Shown: one piece after another, positions 55,233 through 64,000 of the stretch
Numbering within the stretch: the stretch's first letter is position 1
Layout of the letters: each line of letters begins with the position of its first letter
Assembly (NCBI RefSeq): GCF_902705885.1
Contig: NZ_CACSIP010000033.1
Span: forward strand, 1-64,000
Length of the DNA: 64,000 nucleotides
Direction of reading: 5' to 3'
Origin: Mycolicibacterium austroafricanum
Lineage (GTDB): Bacteria; Actinomycetota; Actinomycetes; Mycobacteriales; Mycobacteriaceae
Position numbers and translations under genes: made by a program
Notes under the pieces: model-generated
Databases searched by the model: none
Told to the model about the DNA's origin: nothing
The model's input: the letters and a program-made list of their open reading frames with translations, nothing else

Positions 55233-56758
55233 CGCGTGCCTTCGGGCGGGACGGTGACATCGATCAGGTAACGGGCCGCGATGTCGTCGACGCAGGCGTC
55301 ACCGCTGAACACGACGGTGTGCTGGGTTCCTTCGTAGGTGACCAGCGTGCCGCCGAGCTGCTCGGCGAGATCGACGCCGGCCTGGTACGGGGTGGCCGGG
55401 TCGTTGGTGGTCGACACCACCAGGGTCGGCGGGAGTCCGGCGACGTCGAGTTCGTGCGGCGTGCTGGTGGGCGGGACCGGCCAGAAGCCGCACGTCGGCA
55501 TCGGCGCGTACCCGGTGAACTCGCCGTAGCTCATGAACGGCGCGGCCTCACGGATGCGACGATCCTGCTCGACGAGAGTCTCGCGGTCGGTGATCGCCGG
55601 CTTGTCGACACAGTTCACGGCGACCCGCGCGTCGGTCGCGTTGGTGTACTCACCTTCCGAGTTGCGGCCCATGTACAGGTCGGACAGCATGAGCATGGTG
55701 TCTCCCCTGCCCTCCTCGAGCTCACTGAGCGCCTCGGTCAGGTGGCGCCACAGGTTGGGCGAATACAGCGGCAGGATGGTTCCGACGATCGCGTCGTTGT
55801 AGCTCAGTCCCCGCGGGTCGTTGGTCTCGGCGGGGTCGTCCACCAGCGGATTCACCAGAGATTGGTACACGTCGACCGCCTTGGCCGGGTCGGTGCCCAG
55901 CGGGCATTCATCGTCCTTGGCGCAGTCGGCGGCATAGTCGTCGAACGCCTGCTGGAAGGCAGCCGCCTGCCGCACGTCGGCCTCGACCGGATCCGCGTTG
56001 GGGTCGATGGCTCCGTCGAGGATCATCGCCCGTACCCGCTCGGGATAGGCCTCGGCATAACCTGCGCCGATCCGGGTGCCGTACGAGTACCCCAGGTAGG
56101 TCAGCTTCTCGTCGCCGAGAGCCTCGCGCATCGCGTCGAGATCCCGGACCACACTGGCGGTTCCGACGTTGGCGAGGAACTCCTTGCCCATCTTGTCGAC
56201 GCAGCGCTGGACGAACTCCTTGGTCTCCTTCTCGATGTGGGCCACCCCTTCGGGGGTGTACTCCACGACGTTGTCGGCGCGTAGCCGGTCGTTGTCGGCG
56301 TCGCTGTTGCACCACAGCGCCGGGGAGGAGTTCGCCACGCCGCGAGGGTCGAAGCCGACGAGGTCGAATCGTTGCCGCACCTCCTCGGGCAGCGTCGTCG
56401 CCATGGACGCCGCCGCCTGGACACCCGACTCACCGGGCCCGCCCGGGTTGATGATCAGCGAGCCGATCTTGTCGCCGGTGGCCTTGAACCGGATCATCGC
56501 AATCTGGGCGACCCCACCCGCAGGGCTGTCGGCGTTGTCCCAGTTGACCGGAACCGACAGCATTCCGCATTCGGCACCGACCAGCGCCCGGGGCAGCTCA
56601 GAACCACCGGCCTCGCAGGGGGCCCACTCGATGGGGGCGCCGGGCCCCGGCACCGCGATCAGTGCGTTTCCCTCGACCACCTTGCTGCACCCGGCGACCA
56701 GAGACAGCGCGCAGGTGAGCAGTAGGGCGGACCGCACCGCGCCCGTCTTGAGCTTCAT
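55226..56758 (-). CDS. caeA: Lipoprotein serine protease CaeA/Hip1
   Basis: The product has 510 residues from the ATG at 56758. It begins MKLKTGAVRSALLLTCALSL and has the lipobox LVAGC, so it is anchored outside the membrane. The catalytic triad is visible: Ser in YLGYSYGTRIGAGYAE (near residue 228), Asp in DPATPYQAGVDLAEQ and His in EGTQHTVVF. This is the Rv2224c (Hip1) protease, which cleaves GroEL2 and dampens host responses in M. tuberculosis. It is about 50 per cent alike to the neighbouring Rv2223c-like gene by eye and likely arose by duplication. Confidence 0.92.
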   Translation of the reverse strand: MKLKTGAVRSALLLTCALSLVAGCSKVVEGNALIAVPGPGAPIEWAPCEAGGSELPRALVGAECGMLSVPVNWDNADSPAGGVAQIAMIRFKATGDKIGSLIINPGGPGESGVQAAASMATTLPEEVRQRFDLVGFDPRGVANSSPALWCNSDADNDRLRADNVVEYTPEGVAHIEKETKEFVQRCVDKMGKEFLANVGTASVVRDLDAMREALGDEKLTYLGYSYGTRIGAGYAEAYPERVRAMILDGAIDPNADPVEADVRQAAAFQQAFDDYAADCAKDDECPLGTDPAKAVDVYQSLVNPLVDDPAETNDPRGLSYNDAIVGTILPLYSPNLWRHLTEALSELEEGRGDTMLMLSDLYMGRNSEGEYTNATDARVAVNCVDKPAITDRETLVEQDRRIREAAPFMSYGEFTGYAPMPTCGFWPVPPTSTPHELDVAGLPPTLVVSTTNDPATPYQAGVDLAEQLGGTLVTYEGTQHTVVFSGDACVDDIAARYLIDVTVPPEGTRC

Positions 56759-56823
56759 GGGACCACATGCTGCCATGGAGCGGCATCGTCGCTGGCGAGG
56801 CAGCTATCATTCGGCTCGCGCGG

Positions 56824-58224
56824 TCACCTCACGGCGCTGAGGAGTTCGTCGAGTGCGGCCTGGAAATCATCGGCCATGTCCCACAGGTCGGGCAGTAGTT
56901 CCGGGCACGACACGATCCCCACATCGAGCTTGCCGTTCAGCGACATCACGGTGATGTTCAGGCCGGAACCATGGAAGACCGGCCCGAGCGGATACATCGC
57001 CTTGACCTCACACCCGAGCATGTACAGCGGCATCTGCGGGCCGGGGACGTTGGACAGCACCAGGTTGTGCACCGGCCTCGCACCGCTGAGCCTGCTGCTG
57101 GCGTAGACCCGCATCGCGACACCGAACACCGCGGGTGCGGCGAACTGGGTCCAGTCCTGCAGCAGGGTGGCGCCGATCGCCGAACTGTGTTGTTTGGAAA
57201 CCGAATTCGCATCCGCGATCGCCTTGATTCGCTCAGCGGGGTCCTCGATGCTCGTCTCCAGCCGGGAAAACATCCCCGACACCTGGTTGCGCCCGGGCCG
57301 GTCGGATTTGTCGTGCACCGACACCGGGACCATGGCGACCAGAGAGTTCTCCGGCAGCTCGCCGCGGCCGAGCAGGAACTTGCGGAGCACCCCGGCGACC
57401 AACGCCATCACCACATCGTTGACCTTGACCCCGAAGTGGCTCTTCACCTTCTTGATGTCGTCGAGATCCAGTTGGGCGAATGCGATGTTGCGATGTGCAG
57501 TGACGTTGGCGTTGAACGCGGTCTTCGGCGCCGCGAAGGGTGAGGCCATCGAGCTGCCGTTGCGTGCCCGCTTGGCCGTATCGATCACCGTCGAGACCGT
57601 CATCGGCACCACGCTGGCCAGTTTCAACGGCCGGGTCGCGAACTTCAGCGCGCCGCTGATCGCGATCTCCAGATCGCTCGCGTCCCCCGGGCCGTCGACC
57701 GGATCGGGCGGCGGCGCGTCAGGCTCGGTCGAACACAACTTCGACATCAGGTTGGCCCCGGTCACGCCGTCGACGCTGGCATGGTGCACCTTCGTCATCA
57801 CGGCGATGCGCCCCGCGCTGTCGGCTGTGCCGTTGCCGGTGCCACCGACGTTCTCGATCACCCACATCTCCCACAGCGGTCGCGTCCGGTCCAACGGCAA
57901 CGACGCGATGTGGCCACAGATCTCGGCGAGCTCGATGCGTCCGCCCGGGGATGGCAAACCGATGCGGTGCACATGGCGGGCAACGTCGAAGTCCCTGTCC
58001 TCCACCCACACCGGATGGTCCAGATTGAACCGGTTGTCGGCGAGCTTCTCCCGGAACTCCGGCATCGCCTTGATCCGCAGCGTCAGACCGTCGCGGAGCC
58101 GGTCGAACGTGTAACCGCCGGGCATCGTCGAGGTGTCCAGCTCCAGGATCGAGCACACGTGCAGCGGTTGTGCCGCGGTTTCGAGGTACAGGAAGCTGGC
58201 GTCGAGCCCGCTGAGCCTTTGCAT
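56824..58224 (-). CDS. WS/DGAT acyltransferase (Tgs family)
   Basis: The 466-residue protein starts MQRLSGLDASFLYLET, the usual Tgs N-terminus. It carries the catalytic HHxxxDG motif in MTKVHHASVDGVTG near residue 140 and the second conserved block PGPQMPLYMLGCEVKAMYPLGP. It joins acyl-CoA to diacylglycerol or a fatty alcohol, forming triacylglycerol or wax ester at the membrane. A TAACAT -10 element ends 7 bases before the ATG at 58224, predicting a leaderless mRNA; the longer frame from 58269 is therefore not used. It lies between caeA and panB, where M. tuberculosis has no such gene. Confidence 0.9.
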   Translation of the reverse strand: MQRLSGLDASFLYLETAAQPLHVCSILELDTSTMPGGYTFDRLRDGLTLRIKAMPEFREKLADNRFNLDHPVWVEDRDFDVARHVHRIGLPSPGGRIELAEICGHIASLPLDRTRPLWEMWVIENVGGTGNGTADSAGRIAVMTKVHHASVDGVTGANLMSKLCSTEPDAPPPDPVDGPGDASDLEIAISGALKFATRPLKLASVVPMTVSTVIDTAKRARNGSSMASPFAAPKTAFNANVTAHRNIAFAQLDLDDIKKVKSHFGVKVNDVVMALVAGVLRKFLLGRGELPENSLVAMVPVSVHDKSDRPGRNQVSGMFSRLETSIEDPAERIKAIADANSVSKQHSSAIGATLLQDWTQFAAPAVFGVAMRVYASSRLSGARPVHNLVLSNVPGPQMPLYMLGCEVKAMYPLGPVFHGSGLNITVMSLNGKLDVGIVSCPELLPDLWDMADDFQAALDELLSAVR

Positions 58225-58382
58225 GTCGCCGATGTTAGGCGTGGTGGATGCGGGTGTGAGCAAATCCACTCAACGTGGCCGTTCAACTTCTGGCGCCGCG
58301 GTGGCAGACTTGTCGTGTCAGCGAAACCCGGGGACCATTTCCGGCCTCGAGGATTCGAAGAGACCCACCCGTCGAGGGGACA

Positions 58383-59249
58383 ATGATGTCCGAACAGACC
58401 GTTTATGGTGCTGTCGCCGATTCTCACTCCGCTTCCGAAGCCGCGCCGAAGCCGCGCATCAAGGTGCGGACCCACCATCTGCACAAATGGAAGGCCGAGG
58501 GCCACAAGTGGGCCATGTTGACGGCCTACGACTACTCCACCGCCGCCGTGTTCGACGCCGCGCAGATCCCGGTGCTGCTGGTCGGCGATTCCGCCGCCAA
58601 CGTGGTGTACGGCTACGACACCACCGTGCCGGTGACGGTCGACGAGCTGATCCCGCTGGTGCGCGGGGTGGTACGGGGTGCGCCGCATGCGCTGGTGGTG
58701 GCCGACCTGCCGTTCGGCAGCTACGAAGGCGGCCCGTCGCAGGCCCTGGCCACCGCAACCAGATTCCTCAAGGAGACCGGCGCCCACGCCGTGAAGCTGG
58801 AGGGCGGTGAGCGGGTGGCCGATCAGATCGCCGCCATCACCGCCGCGGGCATCCCCGTCATGGCGCATATCGGGTTCACCCCGCAGAGCGTGAACGGCCT
58901 GGGCGGGTTCCGCGTCCAGGGCCGCGGCGACGCCGCGGAGCAGACGATCCACGACGCGATCGCGGTGCAGGAAGCGGGCGCGTTCGCGGTCGTGATGGAA
59001 ATGGTGCCCGCCGAGTTGGCCACCCAGATCACCGGCAAGTTGACGATCCCGACTGTCGGCATCGGCGCCGGACCCAACTGTGACGCGCAGGTCCTCGTGT
59101 GGCAGGACATGGCGGGCCTGACCTCGGGCCGGACCGCAAAGTTCGTGAAGCGCTTCGGCGGCGTCGGTGACGAACTGCGCCGGGCCGCCACCGAGTACGC
59201 CCATGAGGTCGCCACCGGTGCCTTCCCCGCCGAGGAGCACTCCTTCTAG
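58383..59249 (+). CDS. panB: 3-methyl-2-oxobutanoate hydroxymethyltransferase
   Basis: PanB adds a hydroxymethyl group from methylene-THF to ketoisovalerate, the first step of pantothenate synthesis. The 288-residue product has VLLVGDSAANVVYGYDTTV (metal Asp), PFGSYEGGP, HAVKLEGG (substrate Lys) and the base Glu in VVMEMVPAELA. The start is the ATG at 58383, after GAGGGG (a second ATG follows at 58386); the open frame from 58275 lacks homology. It is divergent from the acyltransferase gene. Its stop is 2 bases from the enoyl-CoA hydratase end. Confidence 0.94.
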   Translation: MMSEQTVYGAVADSHSASEAAPKPRIKVRTHHLHKWKAEGHKWAMLTAYDYSTAAVFDAAQIPVLLVGDSAANVVYGYDTTVPVTVDELIPLVRGVVRGAPHALVVADLPFGSYEGGPSQALATATRFLKETGAHAVKLEGGERVADQIAAITAAGIPVMAHIGFTPQSVNGLGGFRVQGRGDAAEQTIHDAIAVQEAGAFAVVMEMVPAELATQITGKLTIPTVGIGAGPNCDAQVLVWQDMAGLTSGRTAKFVKRFGGVGDELRRAATEYAHEVATGAFPAEEHSF

Positions 59250-59250
59250 G

Positions 59251-60033
59251 TCAGCCGAACTCCGGCTTGCGCTTGGTCAGGAATGCGTCGATGCCTTCCC
59301 GGCCGTCTGGCCCGTCGGCGTTGGCGGCGATCAACCGCCCCTCGAGTTCCATCTGGGTCTCGATGCCGTTGTCGAACGTGGCGAGCAGCAGCTTCTTGAC
59401 CGCCGCGTGCGACTGCGTGGCACCCGCCGCGAGATCGGTGGCCAGCTTGTCGGTGAAGGAACCCAGTTCGGCGTCGTCGACGACGTAGTTCACCAGGCCC
59501 CACTGCAGGGCCTCGTCCGCAGTGAGCCGCCGGTTCGTCAGCATCAGGTCCTGCGTTCGGCGTACCCCGATCAGCCTGGGCAGGTAGTAGGAGGCGCTGC
59601 CGTCCGGGCTCAGGCCGGCACGCGTATAGGCCATCGTGAACGTCGCGGAGGTGGCCGCCACCACCAGGTCACCGGCGGCGGCCAGCGAGAACCCCGCGCC
59701 AGCGGCGGTCCCGTTGACCACGGTGACCAGCACCGCATCCATGCGCGCGAACGTCGACAGGGCCCGGTGCAGGTCATCGGCGATGCCCTTGACGAACCGT
59801 CCCGGCCCGAGCGGCGACGCCGCCATCGCCTTCAGGTCTCCGCCGGCGCAGAAGAACTTCCCGGCGCCGGTGAGGACCACGACTTTGGTGCCGGCACTGT
59901 CGCAGCGCGCCGCGACGTCGGCGAGTTCACGAGTCATGGTGTCGTCCATGCCGTTGGCGGCTTCGGGCCGGTTCAGCGTGATCCGGGCGACGGCACCGGA
60001 CTGCTCGAAGGTGATGGTCTGGTAATCGGTCAC
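59251..60033 (-). CDS. Enoyl-CoA hydratase/isomerase
   Basis: The 260-residue crotonase-fold protein has the oxyanion-hole segment GKFFCAGGDLKAMA near residue 65 and NGTAAGAGFSLAAAGDLVVA near 105. The next block, RAGLSPDGSASYYLPRLIG, has Asp-Gly where hydratases have a Glu pair, so isomerase or another crotonase activity is as likely as hydration. The start is a GTG at 60033 (MTDYQTITFEQSGAV), with TACTGT nearby as a -10. It converges with panB and shares strand with the acyl-AMP ligase upstream. Confidence 0.85.
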   Translation of the reverse strand: MTDYQTITFEQSGAVARITLNRPEAANGMDDTMTRELADVAARCDSAGTKVVVLTGAGKFFCAGGDLKAMAASPLGPGRFVKGIADDLHRALSTFARMDAVLVTVVNGTAAGAGFSLAAAGDLVVAATSATFTMAYTRAGLSPDGSASYYLPRLIGVRRTQDLMLTNRRLTADEALQWGLVNYVVDDAELGSFTDKLATDLAAGATQSHAAVKKLLLATFDNGIETQMELEGRLIAANADGPDGREGIDAFLTKRKPEFG

Positions 60034-60104
60034 AGTCAGAAGACAGTATCGGCCTGGGTCGGCCTGAACCCGCACCGCATCTGCGGGACTGCGACCACCG
60101 AGGC

Positions 60105-61916
60105 TCAGAGGCCGCCGTCGAGATACTTCTCGCGGCACGCCCTGCGTGCCAGCTTGCCGCTCGTGGTGCGGGGAATCGTCCCTGCTGCAACGAGTTTGAC
60201 TTCGGCCACGGGCACGGCATGGCGGCGGGACACCGCCGCGCGGATGCTCTCCTGGACCGGGCCCGCCTCGGCGCGCCCGGCGCCCACCGCACGTTCGGCG
60301 ACGATCACCACCTCTTCGCGCCCGTCACCCGGCACCGAGAACGCTGCTACGAACCCGGCCCGCACCGCCTTCGACGCCTCGGCGACGGTGGCCTCCACAT
60401 CCTGCGGATAGTGGTTGCGCCCGTCGACGATGATGAGGTCCTTGATCCTGCCGGTGATGTACAGCTCGCCGTCGAGGTAGACGCCGAGGTCGCCGGTGCG
60501 CATCCACAACGCGCTCTCGGCGGCGCCCTCGGCGTGGCTGCCGTGCAGCAGCCGGGACTGCACCTTGTTCTGGAAGGTCAGCTCGGTGTCGCGCGGCCGC
60601 CCCCAGTACCCGCGTCCGACGTTGTCGCCGTGCAGCCAGATCTCCCCCACCCGGCCGTCGGGCACCTCGGCATCGGTGGCCGGGTCGACGATCACGGCCC
60701 ATTGACTGCGTGCGACCTTGCCGCACGACACTTGCGCGAGGGCGTTCGGATGGTCGGCCGCGACCCGGACCGCACGGCCGGCGCCCAGCTCGTCGCGGTC
60801 GAGGTGGATGGCGTCCGGGCGGGCGTCGTGCGAGGTGGTGGAGATGAACAGGGTCGCTTCGGCCATCCCGTATGACGGCTTGATGGCGGCCGGGTTCAGG
60901 CCGTAGGGCGCGAAGGCCGCGGTGAACTTGTCGACCGAGGTGATGCTCACCGGTTCTGACCCGTTGATCAGACCGGCGATGTTGCTGAGGTCGAGCGCCT
61001 CGCCGGCAGGCGGCAACCCGCGCTGGGCCGCCAGCTCGAACGCGAAGTTCGGCGCGGCGGCGAATGTCCTGCGGTCCGAGGCTCCCAGTTCGCGGATCCA
61101 GCGGTAGGGGCGACGCACGAACGCCACCGGCGACATCAACGTGATGTGGCCGCCGGCCAGCGCCGGGAACATGATCATCAGCAGGCCCATGTCGTGGAAC
61201 AGCGGCAACCAGCTGACGCTGCGGATGTTGTGGTCCAGGCCGACGGACAGGATCATCTGCACCACGTTGGTGCATGCCGCCCGGTGGGTGATCTCGACTC
61301 CGGCTGGGGTGCGGGTGGATCCGGAGGTGTACTGCAGGTAGGCGACGGCGTCGGTCTGCAACGCCGCGGGGACGAATGCGGCGCCGACAGCGTCGGGCAC
61401 CGCGTCGACGGCGATCACGCGTGGTCGGCGGTCGCGCGGCAGCGTGCGCAGGAAATCCCGGACTCCGGCGGCGGCCTCGGTCGTCGTCAGGACCACCGAC
61501 GGTCGGGCATCGCCCAGTACCGCGTCGAGGCGCTCGGCTTGTCCCGGGAGTTCGGGGGCGAACAGCGGCACGGCGATGGCCCCGGCCTGGATCGCGGCGA
61601 AGAACGCCACCACGTAGTCGACGCCCTGAGGGGTCAGGATGGCAACCCGGTCTCCGGCATGGGTGACCTGCTGCAGTCGGGCACCGACCGCCCGCAGGCG
61701 GGTTCCCAGCTGTGTCCAGGTCAGCTCGAGCGTGCGGTCACGATCGAAGTCGAGATACCGGTAGGCGGGGGTGTCACCGAGCTGGGCGACATTGCGGTCC
61801 AGAAACGAGGTCAACGTGACACCGTCGGGAATGGCGATATTGCCTTCGCGGTCGAGGTAATCCTCGATCTTCATCTGGGCGGTGCCATCCGCAACCAGGG
61901 CTGCTTCCCGGTTCAT
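60105..61916 (-). CDS. Fatty acyl-AMP ligase (FAAL, FadD family)
   Basis: The 603-residue adenylating enzyme has the ATP block YLQYTSGSTRTPAGVEITH, AEATLFIS (A5-like) and the hinge Asp in GRIKDLIIVDGRNHYPQDVEATV. The C-terminus PRTTSGKLARRACREKYLDGG is typical of FAALs, which load acyl-AMP onto a carrier protein rather than CoA. The N-terminal SFLDRNVAQLGDTPAYRYLD is also FAAL-like. A TAGAAT element ends 6 bases before the ATG, suggesting a leaderless mRNA. No polyketide synthase or carrier gene is next to it, so its partner is elsewhere. Confidence 0.88.
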   Translation of the reverse strand: MNREAALVADGTAQMKIEDYLDREGNIAIPDGVTLTSFLDRNVAQLGDTPAYRYLDFDRDRTLELTWTQLGTRLRAVGARLQQVTHAGDRVAILTPQGVDYVVAFFAAIQAGAIAVPLFAPELPGQAERLDAVLGDARPSVVLTTTEAAAGVRDFLRTLPRDRRPRVIAVDAVPDAVGAAFVPAALQTDAVAYLQYTSGSTRTPAGVEITHRAACTNVVQMILSVGLDHNIRSVSWLPLFHDMGLLMIMFPALAGGHITLMSPVAFVRRPYRWIRELGASDRRTFAAAPNFAFELAAQRGLPPAGEALDLSNIAGLINGSEPVSITSVDKFTAAFAPYGLNPAAIKPSYGMAEATLFISTTSHDARPDAIHLDRDELGAGRAVRVAADHPNALAQVSCGKVARSQWAVIVDPATDAEVPDGRVGEIWLHGDNVGRGYWGRPRDTELTFQNKVQSRLLHGSHAEGAAESALWMRTGDLGVYLDGELYITGRIKDLIIVDGRNHYPQDVEATVAEASKAVRAGFVAAFSVPGDGREEVVIVAERAVGAGRAEAGPVQESIRAAVSRRHAVPVAEVKLVAAGTIPRTTSGKLARRACREKYLDGGL

Positions 61917-62055
61917 AAGACGATTCTAAGAGCATGACGCGCAGAATCGTGGCACCCCCCGCCCCGCGCGCCCTTTCGACCCGCGTCCGGTTCACCTGGA
62001 TGTGGCACCCTTGGCTTCCCAGTTACCCACCGCAAAGCCGAAGCAAAAGGGGACC

Positions 62056-63576
62056 ATGGCCGCCAAATCGCCCGAAAACTCCAGGTACACGGAGACCGAG
62101 CGCAAATTCGAGGTCGTCGAATCCACCGTGACGCCCTCGTTCGACGGCCTGTCCGCGATCGCCCGCGTCGAGCGGTCACCGTCACAGCAGCTCGACGCTG
62201 TCTACTTCGACACACCGGCTCGCGACCTGGCCCGGCACCGGATCACCTTGCGTCGCCGCACCGGGGGTTCGGACGCGGGCTGGCATCTGAAGCTACCTGC
62301 AGGCCCTGACACCCGCACCGAGGTGCGCGCGCCCCTGGATGACGCGTCCGCGGATGCCGCCGAGGCCGCGGTGCCGGAGAGCCTGCGCGACGTGGTGCTC
62401 GCGATCGTGCGGGACCGGCCGCTCGCGCCGGTGGCACGTATCAGCACCTCCAGGAGCATCGAGATGCTCTACGGCCCCGATGGTCGCGCCCTGGCCGAGT
62501 TCTGCGACGACCAGGTCACCGCGAGCGCAGAAGGTGGCGACGAACAACGTTGGCGCGAATGGGAACTGGAGCTTGTCGAGGCGATCGACCCCGAGTTGTT
62601 CGACCGGTTGACCAACCGTTTGCTCGATGCCGGCGCGCAGCCGGCCGGGCACGGCTCCAAGCTGGCCCGGGTACTCGACTCGAGTGAGTCCGCCGACGAT
62701 GCCGACGACGGGACCCACACCCCCGAGGCCTCCGCAGACCCGCTGCACCGGGCGGTGGCCGAGCAGATCGGGCAACTGCTGGAGTGGGACCGGGCCCTGC
62801 GGGCCGACAGCTACGACTCGGTCCACCAGATGCGGGTGACGACCCGAAAGATCCGCAGTCTGCTGCAGTCGTCGGAGGGGTCGTTCGCGATCACCGACCA
62901 CGAATGGATCCTCGACGAACTGCGCGAACTCGCAGGCGTCCTCGGTGTGGCGCGCGACGCGGAGGTGCTCGCAGAGCGATTCGAGAACGCGCTGGACGAT
63001 TTACCGGAGGACAACATCCGGGGCCCGGTGCGGGAGCGCCTCGTCGAGGGCGCCAAGAAGCGCTACAGGAGCGGGTGGAAACGATCGCTGACGGCGGTCC
63101 GGTCGCCACGCTACTTCCGCCTCTTGGACGCCCTCGAGGAGCTGGTCGCCGCCGAGCCTCCCCCGACGCCAGCCGGTGAGGAACCTGCCCATGCCAACCT
63201 GGACTCGGCGTACAAGCGGGTTCGCAAGGCCGCCAAAGCCGCCCGCGCCGCCGTTGACGACACCGAGGCTGACAACGACGAAGCGCTACACCGGATCCGC
63301 AAGCGCGCGAAACAACTCCGCTACACCGCGGCGGCCACCGGGGCGACAAAGGTGGCCGAGCGCGCGAAGGCGATCCAGAGCTTGCTGGGTGACCATCAGG
63401 ACAGCGTGGTCAGTCGTGCGCACCTGAGCCATCAGGCCGAGCTGGCGCACGCCGCCGGGGAGGACACCTTCACCTATGGCCTGCTCTATCAGCTGGAGAA
63501 CGATCTGGCGCTGCGTTGTGAGGAGCAGATCGACGACGCCCTCGACAAGCTGGACAAGGCCGTCCGCAAGTCCTGA
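62056..63576 (+). CDS. CYTH-CHAD domain protein
   Basis: The 506-residue protein joins an N-terminal CYTH domain (TETERKFEVVE with the ExExK motif, residues 10-200) and a C-terminal CHAD domain (from about 235). CHAD repeats VHQMRVTTRKIRSLLQS and LHRIRKRAKQLRYTAAAT supply the conserved His and basic residues. CYTH binds triphosphate; CHAD binds polyphosphate, so a polyphosphate-linked role is expected. It matches Rv2226. The start is the ATG at 62056, after AAAGGGGACC; the open frame from 62002 is not preferred. Confidence 0.9.
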   Translation: MAAKSPENSRYTETERKFEVVESTVTPSFDGLSAIARVERSPSQQLDAVYFDTPARDLARHRITLRRRTGGSDAGWHLKLPAGPDTRTEVRAPLDDASADAAEAAVPESLRDVVLAIVRDRPLAPVARISTSRSIEMLYGPDGRALAEFCDDQVTASAEGGDEQRWREWELELVEAIDPELFDRLTNRLLDAGAQPAGHGSKLARVLDSSESADDADDGTHTPEASADPLHRAVAEQIGQLLEWDRALRADSYDSVHQMRVTTRKIRSLLQSSEGSFAITDHEWILDELRELAGVLGVARDAEVLAERFENALDDLPEDNIRGPVRERLVEGAKKRYRSGWKRSLTAVRSPRYFRLLDALEELVAAEPPPTPAGEEPAHANLDSAYKRVRKAAKAARAAVDDTEADNDEALHRIRKRAKQLRYTAAATGATKVAERAKAIQSLLGDHQDSVVSRAHLSHQAELAHAAGEDTFTYGLLYQLENDLALRCEEQIDDALDKLDKAVRKS

Positions 63577-63685
63577 CAGCCCGGCGGTCGCCGTGAAGGA
63601 CGGCGTGCCTAGTCACCTGGTGCGGGTTCCTCGCCGGATGTTCACGGGGTTCCCGGCCTGCGGTCTGTTGCGGACGGTCACAGCG

Positions 63686-63718
63686 CCCGCGCGCTGACTG
63701 TGCAGGTCAGCGCGCGGG
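63686..63718 (-). terminator. Terminator hairpin after rnpB
   Basis: CCCGCGCGCTGAC (63686-63698) pairs perfectly with GTCAGCGCGCGGG (63706-63718) over 13 bp with a 7-base loop. It sits immediately 3' of the rnpB end on the minus strand and has no T run, as is common in mycobacteria. It may also stop transcription arriving from the CYTH-CHAD gene on the plus strand. Confidence 0.75.

Positions 63719-64000
<282 letters not shown>

Overview
The window is high-GC actinobacterial DNA. Its gene order matches the mycobacterial chromosome segment running from mmpS3-ctaF-ctaC through asnB, adoK, cobT-cobS, ilvE, gcvT, pepB, ephD, dlaT, lipB-lipA, glnA1, glnE, glnA2, the CaeA-type proteases, panB and the Rv2226-type CYTH-CHAD gene to rnpB. 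A Mycolicibacterium-like environmental mycobacterium is the best guess: gene order is close to M. tuberculosis, but there are many extra catabolic genes. That placement rests on remembered protein sequences and gene order, not on a search.

Region 1 (1-23.9 kb) is housekeeping. It holds an MmpS-family protein, two cytochrome c oxidase subunits, asparagine synthetase, adenosine kinase, an A-type Fe-S carrier, glycerate kinase, two late cobalamin genes (cobT-cobS, overlapping by 4 nt), BCAA aminotransferase, GcvT, leucyl aminopeptidase, the EphD hydrolase-SDR fusion, the lipoylated E2 (dlaT), lipoate synthesis (lipB-lipA, overlapping by 4 nt) and glnA1. glnA1 has a clear GlnR-type box upstream and a strong terminator downstream.

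Region 2 (about 24.0-48.7 kb) is an accessory island between glnA1 and glnE, which adjoin in M. tuberculosis. Almost every gene in it reads on the minus strand. Module A (24.5-34.5 kb) holds a coupled operon (alpha/beta hydrolase, cyclic amidohydrolase, LLM-family oxidoreductase, aspartase-like lyase, class II aldolase, 58-aa zinc ribbon), an MFS exporter and a GntR/FCD regulator. It also has several decaying pieces: a CoxG/CoxL-like molybdenum hydroxylase relic, an LLM gene broken by tricarboxylate-transporter relics, and an MFS fragment that cuts into the aldolase. Module B (38.3-48.7 kb) holds a hotdog thioesterase, an LLM oxidoreductase, a second GntR/FCD regulator, a four-gene ABC importer, a second related MFS transporter, an aldehyde dehydrogenase and a ThDP enzyme. 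Between them, on the plus strand, sits an fbiC-fgd operon: F420 (deazaflavin) synthesis and F420 reduction next to LLM-fold enzymes, many of which use F420 or FMN. A related half-site (TTTGGATNC or a close variant) occurs upstream of six transcription units in both modules and near fbiC. This suggests one regulatory scheme, run by the two related GntR proteins.

Region 3 (48.7-64 kb) returns to the core: glnE, glnA2, two CaeA/Hip1-type proteases with a GNAT gene between them, a WS/DGAT acyltransferase, panB, an enoyl-CoA hydratase, a fatty acyl-AMP ligase, the CYTH-CHAD protein, and the 3' part of rnpB on the minus strand with a 13-bp terminator hairpin. Short tandem repeats lie exactly at the 3' ends of both glnA1 and glnE, the two island borders, and each repeat unit includes the stop codon.
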